64,000 nucleotides of DNA from Nemophila menziesii (lineage: Eukaryota; Streptophyta; Magnoliopsida; Boraginales; Hydrophyllaceae), in contig JARWIR010000015.1 of the NCBI GenBank assembly GCA_029959085.1, forward strand, positions 5,145,017 through 5,209,016, read 5' to 3'. Positions 11,477-22,199 of this stretch are shown one piece after another; the stretch's first letter is position 1; each line of letters starts with the position of its first letter. Made by a program: the position numbers and the translations under genes. Under the pieces are notes generated by a model that was not told the DNA's origin, did no database searches, and was given only the letters and a program-made list of their open reading frames with translations.

Positions 11477-12795
11477 TAAAATAAAAACAAGGGCCGTAGG
11501 TGAACGCAGAAATGGAAAGTCTAGTGAATAACTCCCAAAGCACAACTTAAAACAAATCTCATATTGTATGACCTAGAAATTAATATACACATACACATGT
11601 CATGAAAAAATCAAACACAAATAATATCAATCCAAATTTAATTTAACAATGCTAGAAGGTTACGCTTATACTTATCTCAGTATGGTGGCTATAGGGTGTT
11701 CCTCGATCCTTACTCACTTGGAGCGCTCCACTTAGAATACTCCCTATCAGCTGAATTATAAATCCACTATGTATCTAAAAATTCACGAGGAATTTATGGT
11801 TTTAGCGTAGGCTTAGGGACGGTATGGTGTGTATATTTGGAAAATTTGAAGTGAGTTTTTTGCTCTCTCCTCACTTACCATCAATAACAGTCCAAGAGCT
11901 TGAGTTTACACTCGAATATGTTCTCACTCAACCCATTTGACGCACTAATTTAGCATCCCCAATATTACCCAATAAGCATTCAAGATGATTTCTCACCTTC
12001 CACTTTGCCGGTTATTTTATTTTTTTCTTTTTCATTCTTTTGTTTAGTCGATAGTCGATGATCGGGTTCACGGCCAGTGATAACCGAGTTCCCGGTTATC
12101 GCCTGCTATGACAATTTTTTCTCGTTTTTCTCTTCTTTTCAAAGACCCTGACAAAGGGTTATAAATAATATATCATCAGCAATTGCGCATAAATACAAAC
12201 GCATACAAATCCCTCCCAATGTAATTTCCCGCTGATGAAACCCACCACCCCAAACTCAAGCTCAAGACAGGAAGTCTCAGGATCGTGATTCAAGTGTGGG
12301 TCATATGGAAATTCCTAATAAACTAAGGGAATATGGGCTTATATCGTGGCAACAAAAAAAAGGCTTAAAGGCTAACAATGGGGCTAAGAAGGATATAATT
12401 ATATTATGGGATAGAAAGCTAAAAAGATGCAAATGGCTAACAAATAACTGCCTCTATCGTTTTCCTCGTTACATAGCTTGCCTCTAGTTCATGCCTAAGT
12501 GGGTTCTCTACTAATTCAGATCTCACGTTCTACAAACTACTCAGATTCCTTAAGTACAAGTTTACTTCTTTTGCATTGTTCATTAATTATTCCTATCAAT
12601 TACCTAATGTTTGCATGCAATTAAAGTGCGTTTTATACTAACTCCTAAGGTATACTATTTTCTATCATAAATTCATAAAAATTATGCTTAATGAGGACAT
12701 TTAAAATACTTTACATTCAAACGCAACCCTCAATTAATTTTATTGAAAACATTAAAACGAATAACACATAAAATTGGGATGAGGCAAAGAACCCC
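11477..12795 (-). other. 3' non-coding region of element A
   Basis: No sense coding frame. It contains a GAGTTTGGGGT tract (minus strand, 12257-12247) within a conserved block that recurs in B (18828-18818) and G (57274-57284). It also has a short CGGGTTC...GTTCCCGG segment at 12061-12100 resembling the repeats at 14445-14720. An antisense frame at 12296-12487 has a counterpart in B but not in G, and I do not call it a gene. Confidence 0.55.
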
Positions 12796-12832
12796 ACCCC
12801 AAACTCACAAATGAGTTGTGTCCCCACGACTC
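12796..12832 (-). promoter_or_regulatory. Internal hairpin plus polypurine-like tract, element A
   Basis: Minus strand: GAGTCGTG, loop GGGA, CACAACTC (12832-12813; one non-Watson-Crick pair), followed by GAGTTTGGGGT (12806-12796). The design is the same as at the 3' LTR junction but about 1.3 kb inside the element. It is conserved in B and G. Confidence 0.6.
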
Positions 12833-12859
12833 GAAAAGACTCAATAAAGCAAATAAACT

Positions 12860-14049
12860 ATTATACACTACTGAATGAGAAAAGGATAGGAAACGTATCT
12901 TAACCAGCACGAGGCTGGTTTCGATTGTTACGTGTAGGTTGGACTCCTTTCTGTGAATTCCTTAACCTTTATAACATAGTATTCATGAGTACCAACTCTT
13001 TTGTTACCTTTCCCATGGCTCCAATCATCTCATCTTGTTTCTCCTCTAGAACTCTCATTTTTTCTTCCAACTCGTTTCTATTCACTGTCTTCTACTTGCG
13101 TGCAGGAAGTCTAGGACTTTTATTTTCTTTTGTAGCTTCCTTATGGGCATTTTCGATTGATTTTTTCGTCATTTCTTCCCCCTTTTCTGTAGGCTCGTCC
13201 TCTTCATTCTTGCGTGGTATCTTTGCTGCTAAAAAATCGTGGTTATGATGCACGGGAATTTGAGGTTTCTTTGAAGAATAAGGAATTTTTTGAATTCCAT
13301 GATGAGGTTTAAATTACACGGGCAACATCAATTTCCTTCTTTTCAAGAATACAATTTATAAAAGTAAGGTGTTCTTTTGTTAATTCTGAAGTGTGATTGT
13401 TGCCAAAGAAGGTAGGGACTATGAAACGGGACCATACTTTAGCGCGTGGTAGAAAATCGCTACTAAATACCTGCCCTGCATATCTTTCTTCTGCTGGAAC
13501 GAGAAGTTGTCCTCTAGTCAAGACCTTTTTGCTTAGGATGATTGACTATCGATTCGCAAAAGCTAGTTCTTCATAAAACTCACGAACCAAAGCAGGGATA
13601 AACGTGAGGTCTCCTTTTCTCAATTCTTTCCAACCAAACTTGTCAAATTTTATAGCATAATCTTTAAATGCACCGTACATAATACCTGAAGGGAATCCTT
13701 TCTCAACACCAAAGTTTAAAGTAGCCACTCGCTCACGAACCTGTTAACTCCAACTAACAAAGACTCTTTTTGGCTTAGGGGCCATCATCTTCCTTTGTGT
13801 ATATCTTTGTTCAGGTATGGGTTCGCTAGAAATATATTCTTCAACTTCTCTTTCTTCCAAGTTAGGCTTTTTAGGATTAGCCACACCTGGGTTCTCTTTC
13901 CTCTTTATAGCAATCTTGACTTCTCCAACCTGAGGTCTATAACTCGAATACAAAATCTCAATAGCTTTGTCTGGTGTATCACCAAGAGTGTTTCTAGTTA
14001 TAGGATTGCTTCTATGATTATAGCACAAGGAATCGGTTTTGTTCGTCAT
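12860..14049 (-). pseudogene. ORF3 downstream of pol, plant-transposon-protein-like domain
   Basis: Begins at ATG 14049. The frame stays open to 13311 apart from two in-frame stops, near 13744 and 13543. Segments such as G-D-L-T-F-I-P-A-L-V-R-E-F-Y (about 13600), A-K-V-W-S-R-F-I-V-P (about 13425) and D-V-A-R-V-I at the end match the layout of the 'putative plant transposon protein' domain often annotated near plant gypsy elements. There an L-V-R-E-F-Y motif precedes a W-x-x-F segment and a final V-x-x-I/V-I. Downstream, a coiled-coil-like tail continues in shifted frames to about 12860. The ORF sits where Athila elements carry an envelope-like gene, but I see no signal peptide or membrane segment. 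Its role is unknown. Confidence 0.5.
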
Positions 14050-14444
14050 CTTAACGCACCCAAAACTCAAAACTTCAAAAATTTGAAAACTAGAGAAAAG
14101 CTTTAAAATTTGTTGTTTTGAGGATAGATAAAGGAAGATTAAGGTGAGATATGAGATGGGTAATGATTATTTTGTGTGATTGGATATTTTTAAGGACTAA
14201 ATTGTAGTTTCGATGAAGGAAGATTCTTGGATAAAAGTTGAGTTTTAACGGTGTTTTGGAAGGATTATGAGTTGATTGTGTGTTTGTGTAGTGTTTAGAA
14301 AGTAGATTTGATGATATTGTGGTGTTTGGGTGATATTTTCTGAGTTATATAGAGCTTTGAAACGGAGTAATGGAGTTACTTGTGAGAAAAGACAAAGAAA
14401 GGAGGTTAAAACCCTTGAAAATCCTTCAAAAATCGACCTCACTG

Positions 14445-14720
14445 TAATGCAACCGGTTCCCGGTTGTTGTCGCTGGTCGCGATTTTTTTCCAGACGCAAT
14501 AATTCCTTGCGTCTCCACCGCAGAGTTCATAGAATCGCCTCTGATAACTGGGTTCCCGGTCAGTGACCAACCGGGTTCTCGGTTAGTGACCAATCAGGTT
14601 CCCGGTTGCTGCCAACAGGCGCAAACCCAGACACGCCTTTTCTTGCGTGTAATGGAGGTCTCAACAGTTGATAACCGGGTTCCCGATTATTGCTAACCAG
14701 GTTCTCCGTTGTCTCCTGTT
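14445..14720. repeat. CCGG-rich degenerate tandem repeats, element A
   Basis: Several copies of a GGGTTCCCGGT...AGTGACCAA motif, plus two copies of a hairpin-forming CAGACGC...GCGTCT segment (about 14493 and 14628, about 135 bp apart). The stretch is markedly richer in G and C than its surroundings. It occupies the same place relative to the end of pol as the repeats in B (20120-20520) and G (55885-56160). Confidence 0.65.
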
Positions 14721-14952
14721 TTGACAACAAAATTTCAATCTTTTCCGTTCTTTCAACCCCAAACTCATGACCTTTACTCCTGTAATCATCAAAAACACCA
14801 ACCTTTCTCATTTTTTAAAAATTAAACAATAATAAACAACAATTACTCTAATATACACTACGAATTTAAAAGACAATAAATTAAATAAACTAATATACAA
14901 GTGAAATGGCTTTTGTTAAACGTCATTAAGCTCGACGGGTTACCTCTCGCAT
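14721..14952 (-). other. Post-pol segment of element A
   Basis: Minus strand, just after the integrase stop: a GTAACCCGTCGAGCTTAATG block and AACAAAAGCCATTTC. They correspond to the conserved AACAAAAGTGCTTC...GGAGACAACCC block in B (about 20690-20655) and G (about 55710-55740). A GAGTTTGGGGT tract lies at 14766-14756. Confidence 0.5.
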
Positions 14953-16199
14953 TTATGCAGCTTCGAGGAGATAAATGACCTCCCCATGATGTGGATCTTC
15001 CATGCGATTGATATCTTCGCCTCCATGATAAAGCTTTAATTGATGTCCATTCACCATGAAGGTGAGTTGCTCGATTGAATGCTCAATTTCTATAGCTCCA
15101 TGAGGTGTGACCTTCGTCACAATATAAGGACTAGACCACTTCGATCTCAACTTACCCGGATAATTACTGAACTTGGAGTTGTATTTCAGAACCATCTGTC
15201 CAACTTCAAACTTCTTTTCATGAATGCGATTGTCATGCCATCTCTTTGTCTTTTCTTTTTAAAGTTTAGCATTCTCATAGGCATGGAATCGAAACTCATC
15301 AAGTTCATTCAGTTTCATCATACGATTCTTACCGACTAAAGTAGGATCTAATATCAACTGCGCTATCCCAATATGCACATAATTCAAATTCAAGAGGTAA
15401 GTGACAACCCTTACCATAAACCATGTGCTATGGAGATGCACCAACGAGTGTCTTAAACGCAGTGAGATATGCCCACAACGCATCATATAATTTCACTGAC
15501 CAATCTTTGCGTGTGGGTCCAATAGTCTTCTCTAAGATGGATTTGATCTCTCGATGAGAGACCTCAGCTTGATCATTGGCTTGTGCATGGTTAGCAGTAG
15601 ATACACGATGTCTCACACCATACTTCTCTAAATCTTCCTTTATGTATCTATTCACAAAATGAGAACCTCCATCACTAATAATAACTCTAGGCGTACCATG
15701 TCTAGTGAAGATGCGTGACTTTAAGAACTTTATCACCACTCGCGAATCATTCGTTGGTAGAGCTACAACCTCTACACATTTGGACACGTAATCAACAACT
15801 AGTAGGATGTATTGATTTCCATTAGATGGTACGAAGGGACCCATGAAATTTTATACCCCATACATCAAATATTTCAACTTCAAGAACATTATTACGTGGC
15901 ATTTCATCTCTTTTAAATATATTACCGGTGAATTGGCATCTATGATAACTTTTGACATATTCATAACGGTCCTTATGCAAAGTGGGCTAATATAAATCAG
16001 ATTGAAGGACCTTTGCAGCCGTACGATCACCTTTGAAGTGTCTCCCATAGGGTGAATCATGACAACTAGCAACAACTGACTAAATATCACTCTCACTTAT
16101 GCATCATCCCACCATTTGATGACCACATGTTTTGTAAAGGAAAGGATCCTCCCAAAAGAATTGTTTTGCACGGTGAATTAATATCTTCCTCTCTTGTAA
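14953..16199 (-). pseudogene. Integrase of element A (3' part of pol)
   Basis: Minus strand from the element B junction: the zinc-binding N-terminus (H-D-S-P-Y-G-R-H-F-K-G-D near 16060) with frameshifts, then the catalytic core at 15844-15428. The core has D in V-V-D-Y-V-S-K, D in I-I-S-D-G-G-S-H-F and E in [10 protein letters not shown], so the D,D-E triad is present. The C-terminal domain at 15195-14953 has K-L-R-S-K-W-S-S-P-Y-I-V and V-N-G-H-Q-L-K-L-Y-H. The enzyme would insert element cDNA into the genome. Frame breaks near 15850 and 15430 make this copy non-functional. Confidence 0.85.
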
Positions 16200-16204
16200 G
16201 GTAG

Positions 16205-17985
16205 TGGTGGGTCCTGGTGTGTTAGAAAATAATAAAGATAAAATAGAGGAACCACTAACTACAAGTGTACAGTTGTCCCAAGTAATATATGATAATCAAG
16301 TTCGTTCTCAGGGACGGATTATGTATAACTCTAGTATTAATCAAATAGTAGTAGTAATTGCTTAACATAAAAATAAAAGATAAGATTTTTGTTTGGTTTT
16401 TATAATAACTAAGATGCAAATAAATAAAGACTAAAATCAACTAACTGAAAAGAATTAATACAAGTAAAAGACGACTTCAGAGATGAGAGATACTTGAGTT
16501 TCGCAAGGAATCCACCTAATTAACGTAACCTATACTTTGTTTAAGGGTAGAATTGGTATTAGTATATTAGTCGGGAATCTAATATCTCCTAGCCCCCGTC
16601 AGGGTGGACCTAAGAGCTATCCTACGGTATTACAAACCCCGTCAGGGTAAATATAAGCTACTTTCAGATGAATAATATTTTACCTCTTTGGCTATGTAAA
16701 TCATATGACTTTCGTCCATTACACGGGTATTACCAAAGTCTGTATTCAAACCCCCCCGTCGGATGATCACTTCGCAACTAAAGTGAATAGCCCAAATACT
16801 AACAGCTAATTCTAGTTGCGCGGAAAAGAATTAGTAAATAAGAACAAACTAATATCCAATATCTAAGACTCAATTCAATTTAAATCATAACAATCCCAAA
16901 TTCAAAACATAAATTATATTAACTACGGTTCATCCCTTTATTGTGATTCTCAAGTACATAAAAGTTTAGCTCATAGCAATATTAAAGACTGAAACTATAT
17001 AGAAAGACATCATATTTAATTACAGAAAAGAAATATATAACCTAAGGTTTGGATGACTTTTTGTTGGAAGAATAGAATTCCTCCAGCTCTAGCTTCTCCT
17101 TTGCCTTCTTGCTCTTGAAGTCTTTGACTTTCTCTCTCTAAGGATATTATAAATTGAATGAAATATTAGAGGTACTGAATAATGAGGTCTAAGGGGTGTA
17201 TTTATAGGTGCTAGGAAGCCCTAATTCGTTTTACTTGGAGTGGAAGACAAGTAAATAACTCTTTAATTCGCAGACCTAAAATCTAGGAAAGATAAGATTT
17301 TGCTGCTGATTTGTTTTGGTCATATTTCCTTCAATACTTATCCGTTTGACGCGTTCCAATAGTCGAAACCGCTTGTCTCGGAAAGCTCTTTCCATTGGTC
17401 CAGACCATTCTCCCAAATTCCTAGCCAATATTGAGTTATGGGCTCGTCTTTAGAACGTGGCTGAAATTTCATATTTATTTGGCAGCTTTATCTTTTCCTT
17501 CTTTGCATATATCCTTCCTTAATCTTCTTATTTCCATGTATATGTCTTTCCTTTACTTCTTAGACTTGAATTGATCTCTAATTAATTACCATATATATTT
17601 TAAAGCTTCATAATAAATAAATAATTAAACTTCATATGCTTTAAAAATAATAAAATCCATAATTCAAGAAATAGAAATAGGAAAGTGCACTTCTAGAATT
17701 TGAAACTCGAGTAAAAGTACTTCCTAACACACTAAAATACCCTAAGACTTTAATTCTCACTTCTCCTCCTTGGATTGGTCTTTCATGAAATTCAAGAACC
17801 TACTAACTTTGCACTAAAAATAATCAAATTAACGCACAAAAGCTCTAAAAATGCAAATAGTCAATTTCCAAGGGGAGAAAGTGAAATATGATCAAATAAG
17901 CATAAAATTCTATCAAATAAGTCATTTATTCACCTAAAAGGATGTCTCCAAATGGCTAATAATTAGAACAAATAGGGAGACATCA
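16205..17985 (-). mobile_element. 3' LTR of element B
   Basis: 1781 bp, TGGTGGGTCC at the left end and GGAGACATCA at the right (plus-strand view). TATA box at 17199-17206. Contains CCCGTCAGGGTGG near 16595, CCCGTCAGGGTA near 16638 and a CCCGTCGG variant near 16757. Confidence 0.9.
17199..17206 (-). promoter_or_regulatory. TATA box, element B 3' LTR
   Basis: Minus-strand TATAAATA in the context CACCTATAAATACACC, shared with the LTRs of C, F and G. Confidence 0.65.
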
Positions 17986-17987
17986 AG

Positions 17988-18021
17988 ACCCCAAACTCAA
18001 ACCTTTGTCGTCCCGACAAAG
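17988..18021 (-). promoter_or_regulatory. Terminal polypurine tract with perfect 8-bp hairpin, element B
   Basis: Minus strand: CTTTGTCG-GGA-CGACAAAG (18021-18003), then GAGTTTGGGGT (17998-17988), then the LTR start. The stem is perfect, with a 3-base GGA loop. Confidence 0.75.
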
Positions 18022-19360
18022 TAAAATAAAAACAAAGGATCTTTTAGGTGAACGCAGAAGGTAGAATCTAGAAAATATTCCTAAAGCACAACTTAAAATA
18101 AATCTCATATAGTCTAATATAGGAATTAATATACACATACACATATCATGCAAAATCAAACACAAAATAATATCAATCCAAAATTCATTTCACAATGCTA
18201 GAAGGTTACGCTTATTACTTATCTCAAGATGGTGGCTATAGGGTGTTCCTCGATCTGTACTTGCTTTGAACGCTCTACTTAGCATACTCCCTATTAACTC
18301 ACTGTGTATCTAGGAATCACGAGGTCTTTACGGTTTTAGCGTAGGCTTAAGGACGGTATGGTATGTATATTTGGTAAATTTGAAGTGAGCTTTTGGCTCT
18401 CTCCTCACTTACCATCAACAAACTGTCCAAGATCTTGAGTGTACACTCGAATAACGTTCTCACTCAACCCATTTGATGCGCTAATGTAGCGTCCCCAAAT
18501 TAATCCAATAAGCACTAAAGATGATTCACCTAAAAATTTCCTCTTTGCCGGTCCAAATATATTCTTTTCATATGAAATTTTTCTTTTCTTTTGTATAGTC
18601 ATGACTCTCTTTTTAATGTTGAGACATCATGCTATTTTTCATTAAATTATGCTTTTTCATAACTTTATCTTTTTAGCTTCTTTTTCATTTACTATTACCC
18701 TGGCAAAGGGTTACAATATAATAAACCTGTGAATCATCATCAAAATATAGCACATAGCACAATTGATAAGCTCAAAAAATCCCAACCCAATGTAAATTCC
18801 CATATAATGGACCCACCACCCCAAACTCAAGCTCAAGACAGGAAGTCTCAGGATCGTGATTCAAGTGCGGGTTATATGGTCATGCCTAACAATCTAAATG
18901 GATACTGGCTTATAATGTGGCGACAAAAGAAAGGCTTAAAGGCTAAAAATTTGGCTAAGACAGATATAATTAATTCAGGGATAGAAGGCCAAAAAGGATT
19001 CAAAGGGCTAACAAAGAACTGCCTCTATCATCTTCCTATTTACACAACTTGCCTCTAGTTCATACCTAAGTGGGTTCTCTACTTATTTAGATCTCACGTT
19101 CTACAAACCACCCATTATCCTTAAGCATAAGTTTACTTCTTTTGCATTGTTCATTAATTTTTCCTATCAATTATCTCATATTTGCATACAATCAAAGTGC
19201 GTTTTACACTAACTCCTAAAGCCAACTATTTTCTATCATAAATTCATAAAAAACATGCTTGATGGGGGCATTTAAAATACTCTACAGTCAACGCAACCCT
19301 TAGATTAATTTTATTTAAAGCATGTAAAACATAAAAAATTGGGATGAGGCAACGAACCCC
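18022..19360 (-). other. 3' non-coding region of element B
   Basis: Homologous to 11477-12795 of element A. Holds a GAGTTTGGGGT tract at 18828-18818. An antisense frame (18729-19058) is open here and partly in A, but the corresponding stretch of G is interrupted by stops, so I treat it as non-coding. Confidence 0.5.
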
Positions 19361-19397
19361 ACCCCAATCTCAAAAATGAGTCGTGTCCCCATGACTC
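19361..19397 (-). promoter_or_regulatory. Internal hairpin plus polypurine-like tract, element B
   Basis: Minus strand: GAGTCATG-GGGA-CACGACTC (19397-19378; one mispair), then GAGATTGGGGT (19371-19361). It corresponds to 12832-12796 in A and 56656-56692 in G. Confidence 0.6.
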
Positions 19398-19732
19398 AAA
19401 AAAGACTCAATAAAGGAGATAAACAAATAAAACAAATAAGAAAGGGATACGAAAACGTATTTGAACCAGCACGAAGCTGGTTTCCATGGTTGCGTGTAGG
19501 TTGAGCTCCTTGTGTTGCGTAGGTGGCATGTTGAACATTGCTCACTCCACGTAAGATGTTTTGCATAAGCTCCAACTCTTTTGTGTCTTTTCCTATGGTT
19601 GTCAACACCTCTTCACGATTATCCTCCAAATTTTCCATTTTTTCAACTACATCTTTCAACACCAAAAATTAATAAGAGGTTCTCCAACTTCTTCTTCCTC
19701 TCCATGGTATTCTTGTCTTCCCAATCTTCGAC
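19396..19732 (-). pseudogene. ORF3 tail in element B
   Basis: Begins at ATG 19732 and meets an in-frame TAA after about 21 codons. It then runs open to 19396 with a charged, coiled-coil-like stretch (V-V-E-K-M-E-N-L-E, K-E-L-E-L-M-Q-N-I-L) and ends in a segment also visible in A (Q-P-T-R-N...R-A-G). The central domain found in A at 13300-13750 is missing, so this is an internal deletion of ORF3. Confidence 0.45.
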
Positions 19733-20119
19733 ATCTCAATGAAACCCAAACTCAAAACTTCAAATAATAAAAAACTAGAGAAGAGTTTTGAATTTGATGT
19801 TTTGAGGATTTGTAATGAAGAATTATGGTGTTATATGAGATGGGTAATAAATATGTAATGGCTTGGGGAAGGTTTAATAAGTAGGATTGAAGCTTTGATG
19901 AAGAGGCTTAAGGTTGAAGGAGAAGATTTCTTGAATTTATTGAAGGATTGTGGTGTTGGATGTGTGTTTGGAATGAAATAGGAGGAAAGATTTAATGTTC
20001 TTGGGTGTTGTAGTGGTCTTTGTGCAGGTATGTAATGGGTTAGGATCTGGAAAATTCGTTTTTGAAGAGGCTAGGGTTACTTCTTGATGAAGTAAGAAGT
20101 GGAATTGGAATAAAACACT

Positions 20120-20520
20120 TCAAACCCGCCATCGCGCCGGCATACCGGCGGAATCACCGGCTAGCTGGTGCTGGACGTCTTCCTTTGTGTAACATTCTGC
20201 CTTGAACCCGAGTTGATACCCGTGGCCACGTGTTTTGGGCACCGGCATACCGGCGGTGTCACCGGCTAGCCAGTGCGCTGTTTTTCGCACATTCTCGCTC
20301 CGTCAAAATACCCGAGTCGAGCACCCTGAGGGCACGGGTTTTCCTTCTGGCCGGCATACCGGAGATCTGGCCGGCATACTGGTGCGACTTTTAAATATTT
20401 CTCTACCTCTTGGGAAACAACCCGAGCCATGAACCCGTGGGCACGTGTTTCTGCTCAACCGACATGCTGGTGATCTGGCCAGCTAGCCGATAAGTGCAGC
20501 AGATTTCCTCCTTTTCGTTC
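20120..20520. repeat. CCGG-rich tandem repeat, element B
   Basis: About four degenerate copies of a 104-110-bp unit. Successive CCCGAG anchors lie at 20207, 20311 and 20421. Each unit contains CCGGCATACCGG-type and CACCGGCTAGCC-type palindromic motifs and a GGGCACGTGTTT-like segment. Related to 55885-56160 in G. Confidence 0.75.
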
Positions 20521-21030
20521 CTTAGCACCCCAAACTCAATTCCTACACCAATAACACACTACCTTTCTCATTTATTTTTAAAAATAGACACTAAGACTCG
20601 ACAATTACTTAGAATTATACACTAGGAATTAAAAAACAGAATGCAAATTAAAACATGGGTTGTCTCCAAAGAAGCACTTTTGTTTATTACGTCTTTAAGT
20701 TCGACGCGTTACCTTCCATGAAGATGGTATTGAGGCCCTTGCGGTTCTCCTCCGCTTAAATTCGCCTCGTCCTTGGCATGTAAGCTTTGGGACCTTCCCC
20801 CTTAGAATTATATTCAATCGATCTCTAAAAGGGGGAGGGTAGTATCTTCGTTTCGCCTTCTTACTTTCACGCCAAAACTTATTCTTCACCACATGATAGT
20901 AGATAACCGTCCTCAACAGTATAAGCTCATTTGTATTCTCTTTAATCTCGCGTTCCTCTTTAAAATGTGGTGGTAGGTGCTCCTCCTTGCTGCTTTACTC
21001 TCGCGGTGTAGCACCTTTCTTGCGTAGCAC
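20521..21030 (-). other. Post-pol remnant of element B
   Basis: A GAGTTTGGGGT tract lies at 20537-20527. The block GGTAACGCGTCGAACTTAAA...AACAAAAGTGCTTC...GGAGACAACCCATG (about 20715-20650, minus strand) matches the sequence after pol in A and G. A basic, arginine-rich frame at 20916-20695 overlaps where the end of pol would lie. It shows no integrase motif and is best seen as decayed sequence. Confidence 0.45.
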
Positions 21031-22038
21031 TTATTGATCTTTTTTTAGTAATAGAGGTGATTCCGATTTTTCAGCTGTAATGATAATTTGTGGTGGAGAT
21101 GGTGATTGGTGAACTTTTTGTGGCGGAGATTCGACTTCTCTTTTATTGTGAACCTTGAATTCTTCAATGGATTCCTCAACCACTTCACATTCGTCTTCGC
21201 TTTCAACCCATTCTTCCACTATTACCTCATCATATTCTTGATGTGGAATCTTACTAATCTCGATCACCTCTTCTTCTTGTTTGCGTTCTGTATCTTGATC
21301 ATGTGCACGCACCATAGGAATAGCAATCTCAGTTTCAATTTCTAGGATTTTCGTTGCTACTCCTTCTTCCACCATGCTAAGAAGATTATCAGCCACATGG
21401 TGGTCTTCAATTGTAACCGGCATGGTGGTCATATCACTATAAATAGTATCTTCTTTCAACACCTCCTCCTCAACCACTTCTTTAAGTCTTTCATGCCTTG
21501 GGGGAGTTGACTCTACACAAAACTTGCTACAGTTGGCAATATATTCGTCTATTGCCTTCTGTGTGGGTGCACGTATGGCTTTTATTTCTTCTTCTTCTGC
21601 CTTAGTTTCCTCTGCTAGACGCTGAATTCTAGCACATGTCTCTTGTAGTGTCTCTTGCGGATAGTGATGAGGTGGATAGTGTTGAATGTTTTCAACCCAT
21701 TGGTTATTCCATCCTTGCTCTGAATCCTTTTTCTCCACTTCCTCAGGTGTTTGTTCATGTAAGAGCATGAGTTCTTTAAGTGCTCTATTTATTTCAGAAC
21801 TTTGTGGTGCAGGTGGAGGTTGTTGAATGTTTTCAGTCCACTAGTTGTTCCATCCTTGCTCTTGCTGATAGTGATATGATGTTTGTTGTTGATTATTCCC
21901 GATCCAATGGTTGTTCCAATCCTGATCTTGTGGGTATTGATAAGATTGTTGGTAGAAGTTACTACCCCATTGTTGTTGTCCCGAAGAGTCTTCCCAATAG
22001 TCGTATGGATCGGGATCTGGGTAATGTCCTCTATACAT
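21031..22038 (-). CDS. Unrecognised acidic ORF carried by element B in place of gag-pol
   Basis: From ATG 22038 the frame runs to 21031 with a single in-frame TAG at 21843-21841, giving about 335 codons. The N-terminal third is rich in Q, N, Y and W (M-Y-R-G-H-Y-P-D-P-D at the start) and holds three copies of a Q-x-W-N-N...W-x-x-N motif. In the two neighbouring copies around the TAG, the equivalent codon in the next repeat is CAG, so the stop is probably a one-base change. The middle is a likely coiled coil (E-T-K-A-E-E-E-E-I-K), and the C-terminal half is strongly acidic with a P/S-rich tail. It has no zinc knuckle, protease, RT or integrase motif and I recognise no family. It starts after the same leader that precedes gag in A and C, so it is probably expressed the same way. 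Confidence 0.6.
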
Positions 22039-22174
22039 CTTCAATAAAACCTCTTGATCGTTACCTGAATAAAAATCTATACAATAAAAACAAAAACAAA
22101 AACCAAGCGTAAAATTGAAAAAATAAATAAACAATTAAAACTACTAAAGATTAATACCGGGGTCACACGCTACC

Positions 22175-22193
22175 GTCCACGGCAGCGGCACCA
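22175..22193 (-). promoter_or_regulatory. Primer-binding site, element B
   Basis: Minus strand TGGTGCCGCTGCCGTGGAC, six bases from the LTR end. It differs at two positions from the TGGCGCCGCTGCCGGGGAC of element F and fits the 3' end of plant tRNA-Asp with few mismatches. Confidence 0.75.
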
Positions 22194-22199
22194 AAAACT

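Noticed and set aside
12296..19058. Open frames on the plus strand at 12296-12487 and 18729-19058 that resemble each other
   Set aside because: They are antisense to elements A and B in a homologous 3' region. The corresponding antisense stretch of G is full of stops, so the similarity is explained by shared DNA, not by a conserved protein.
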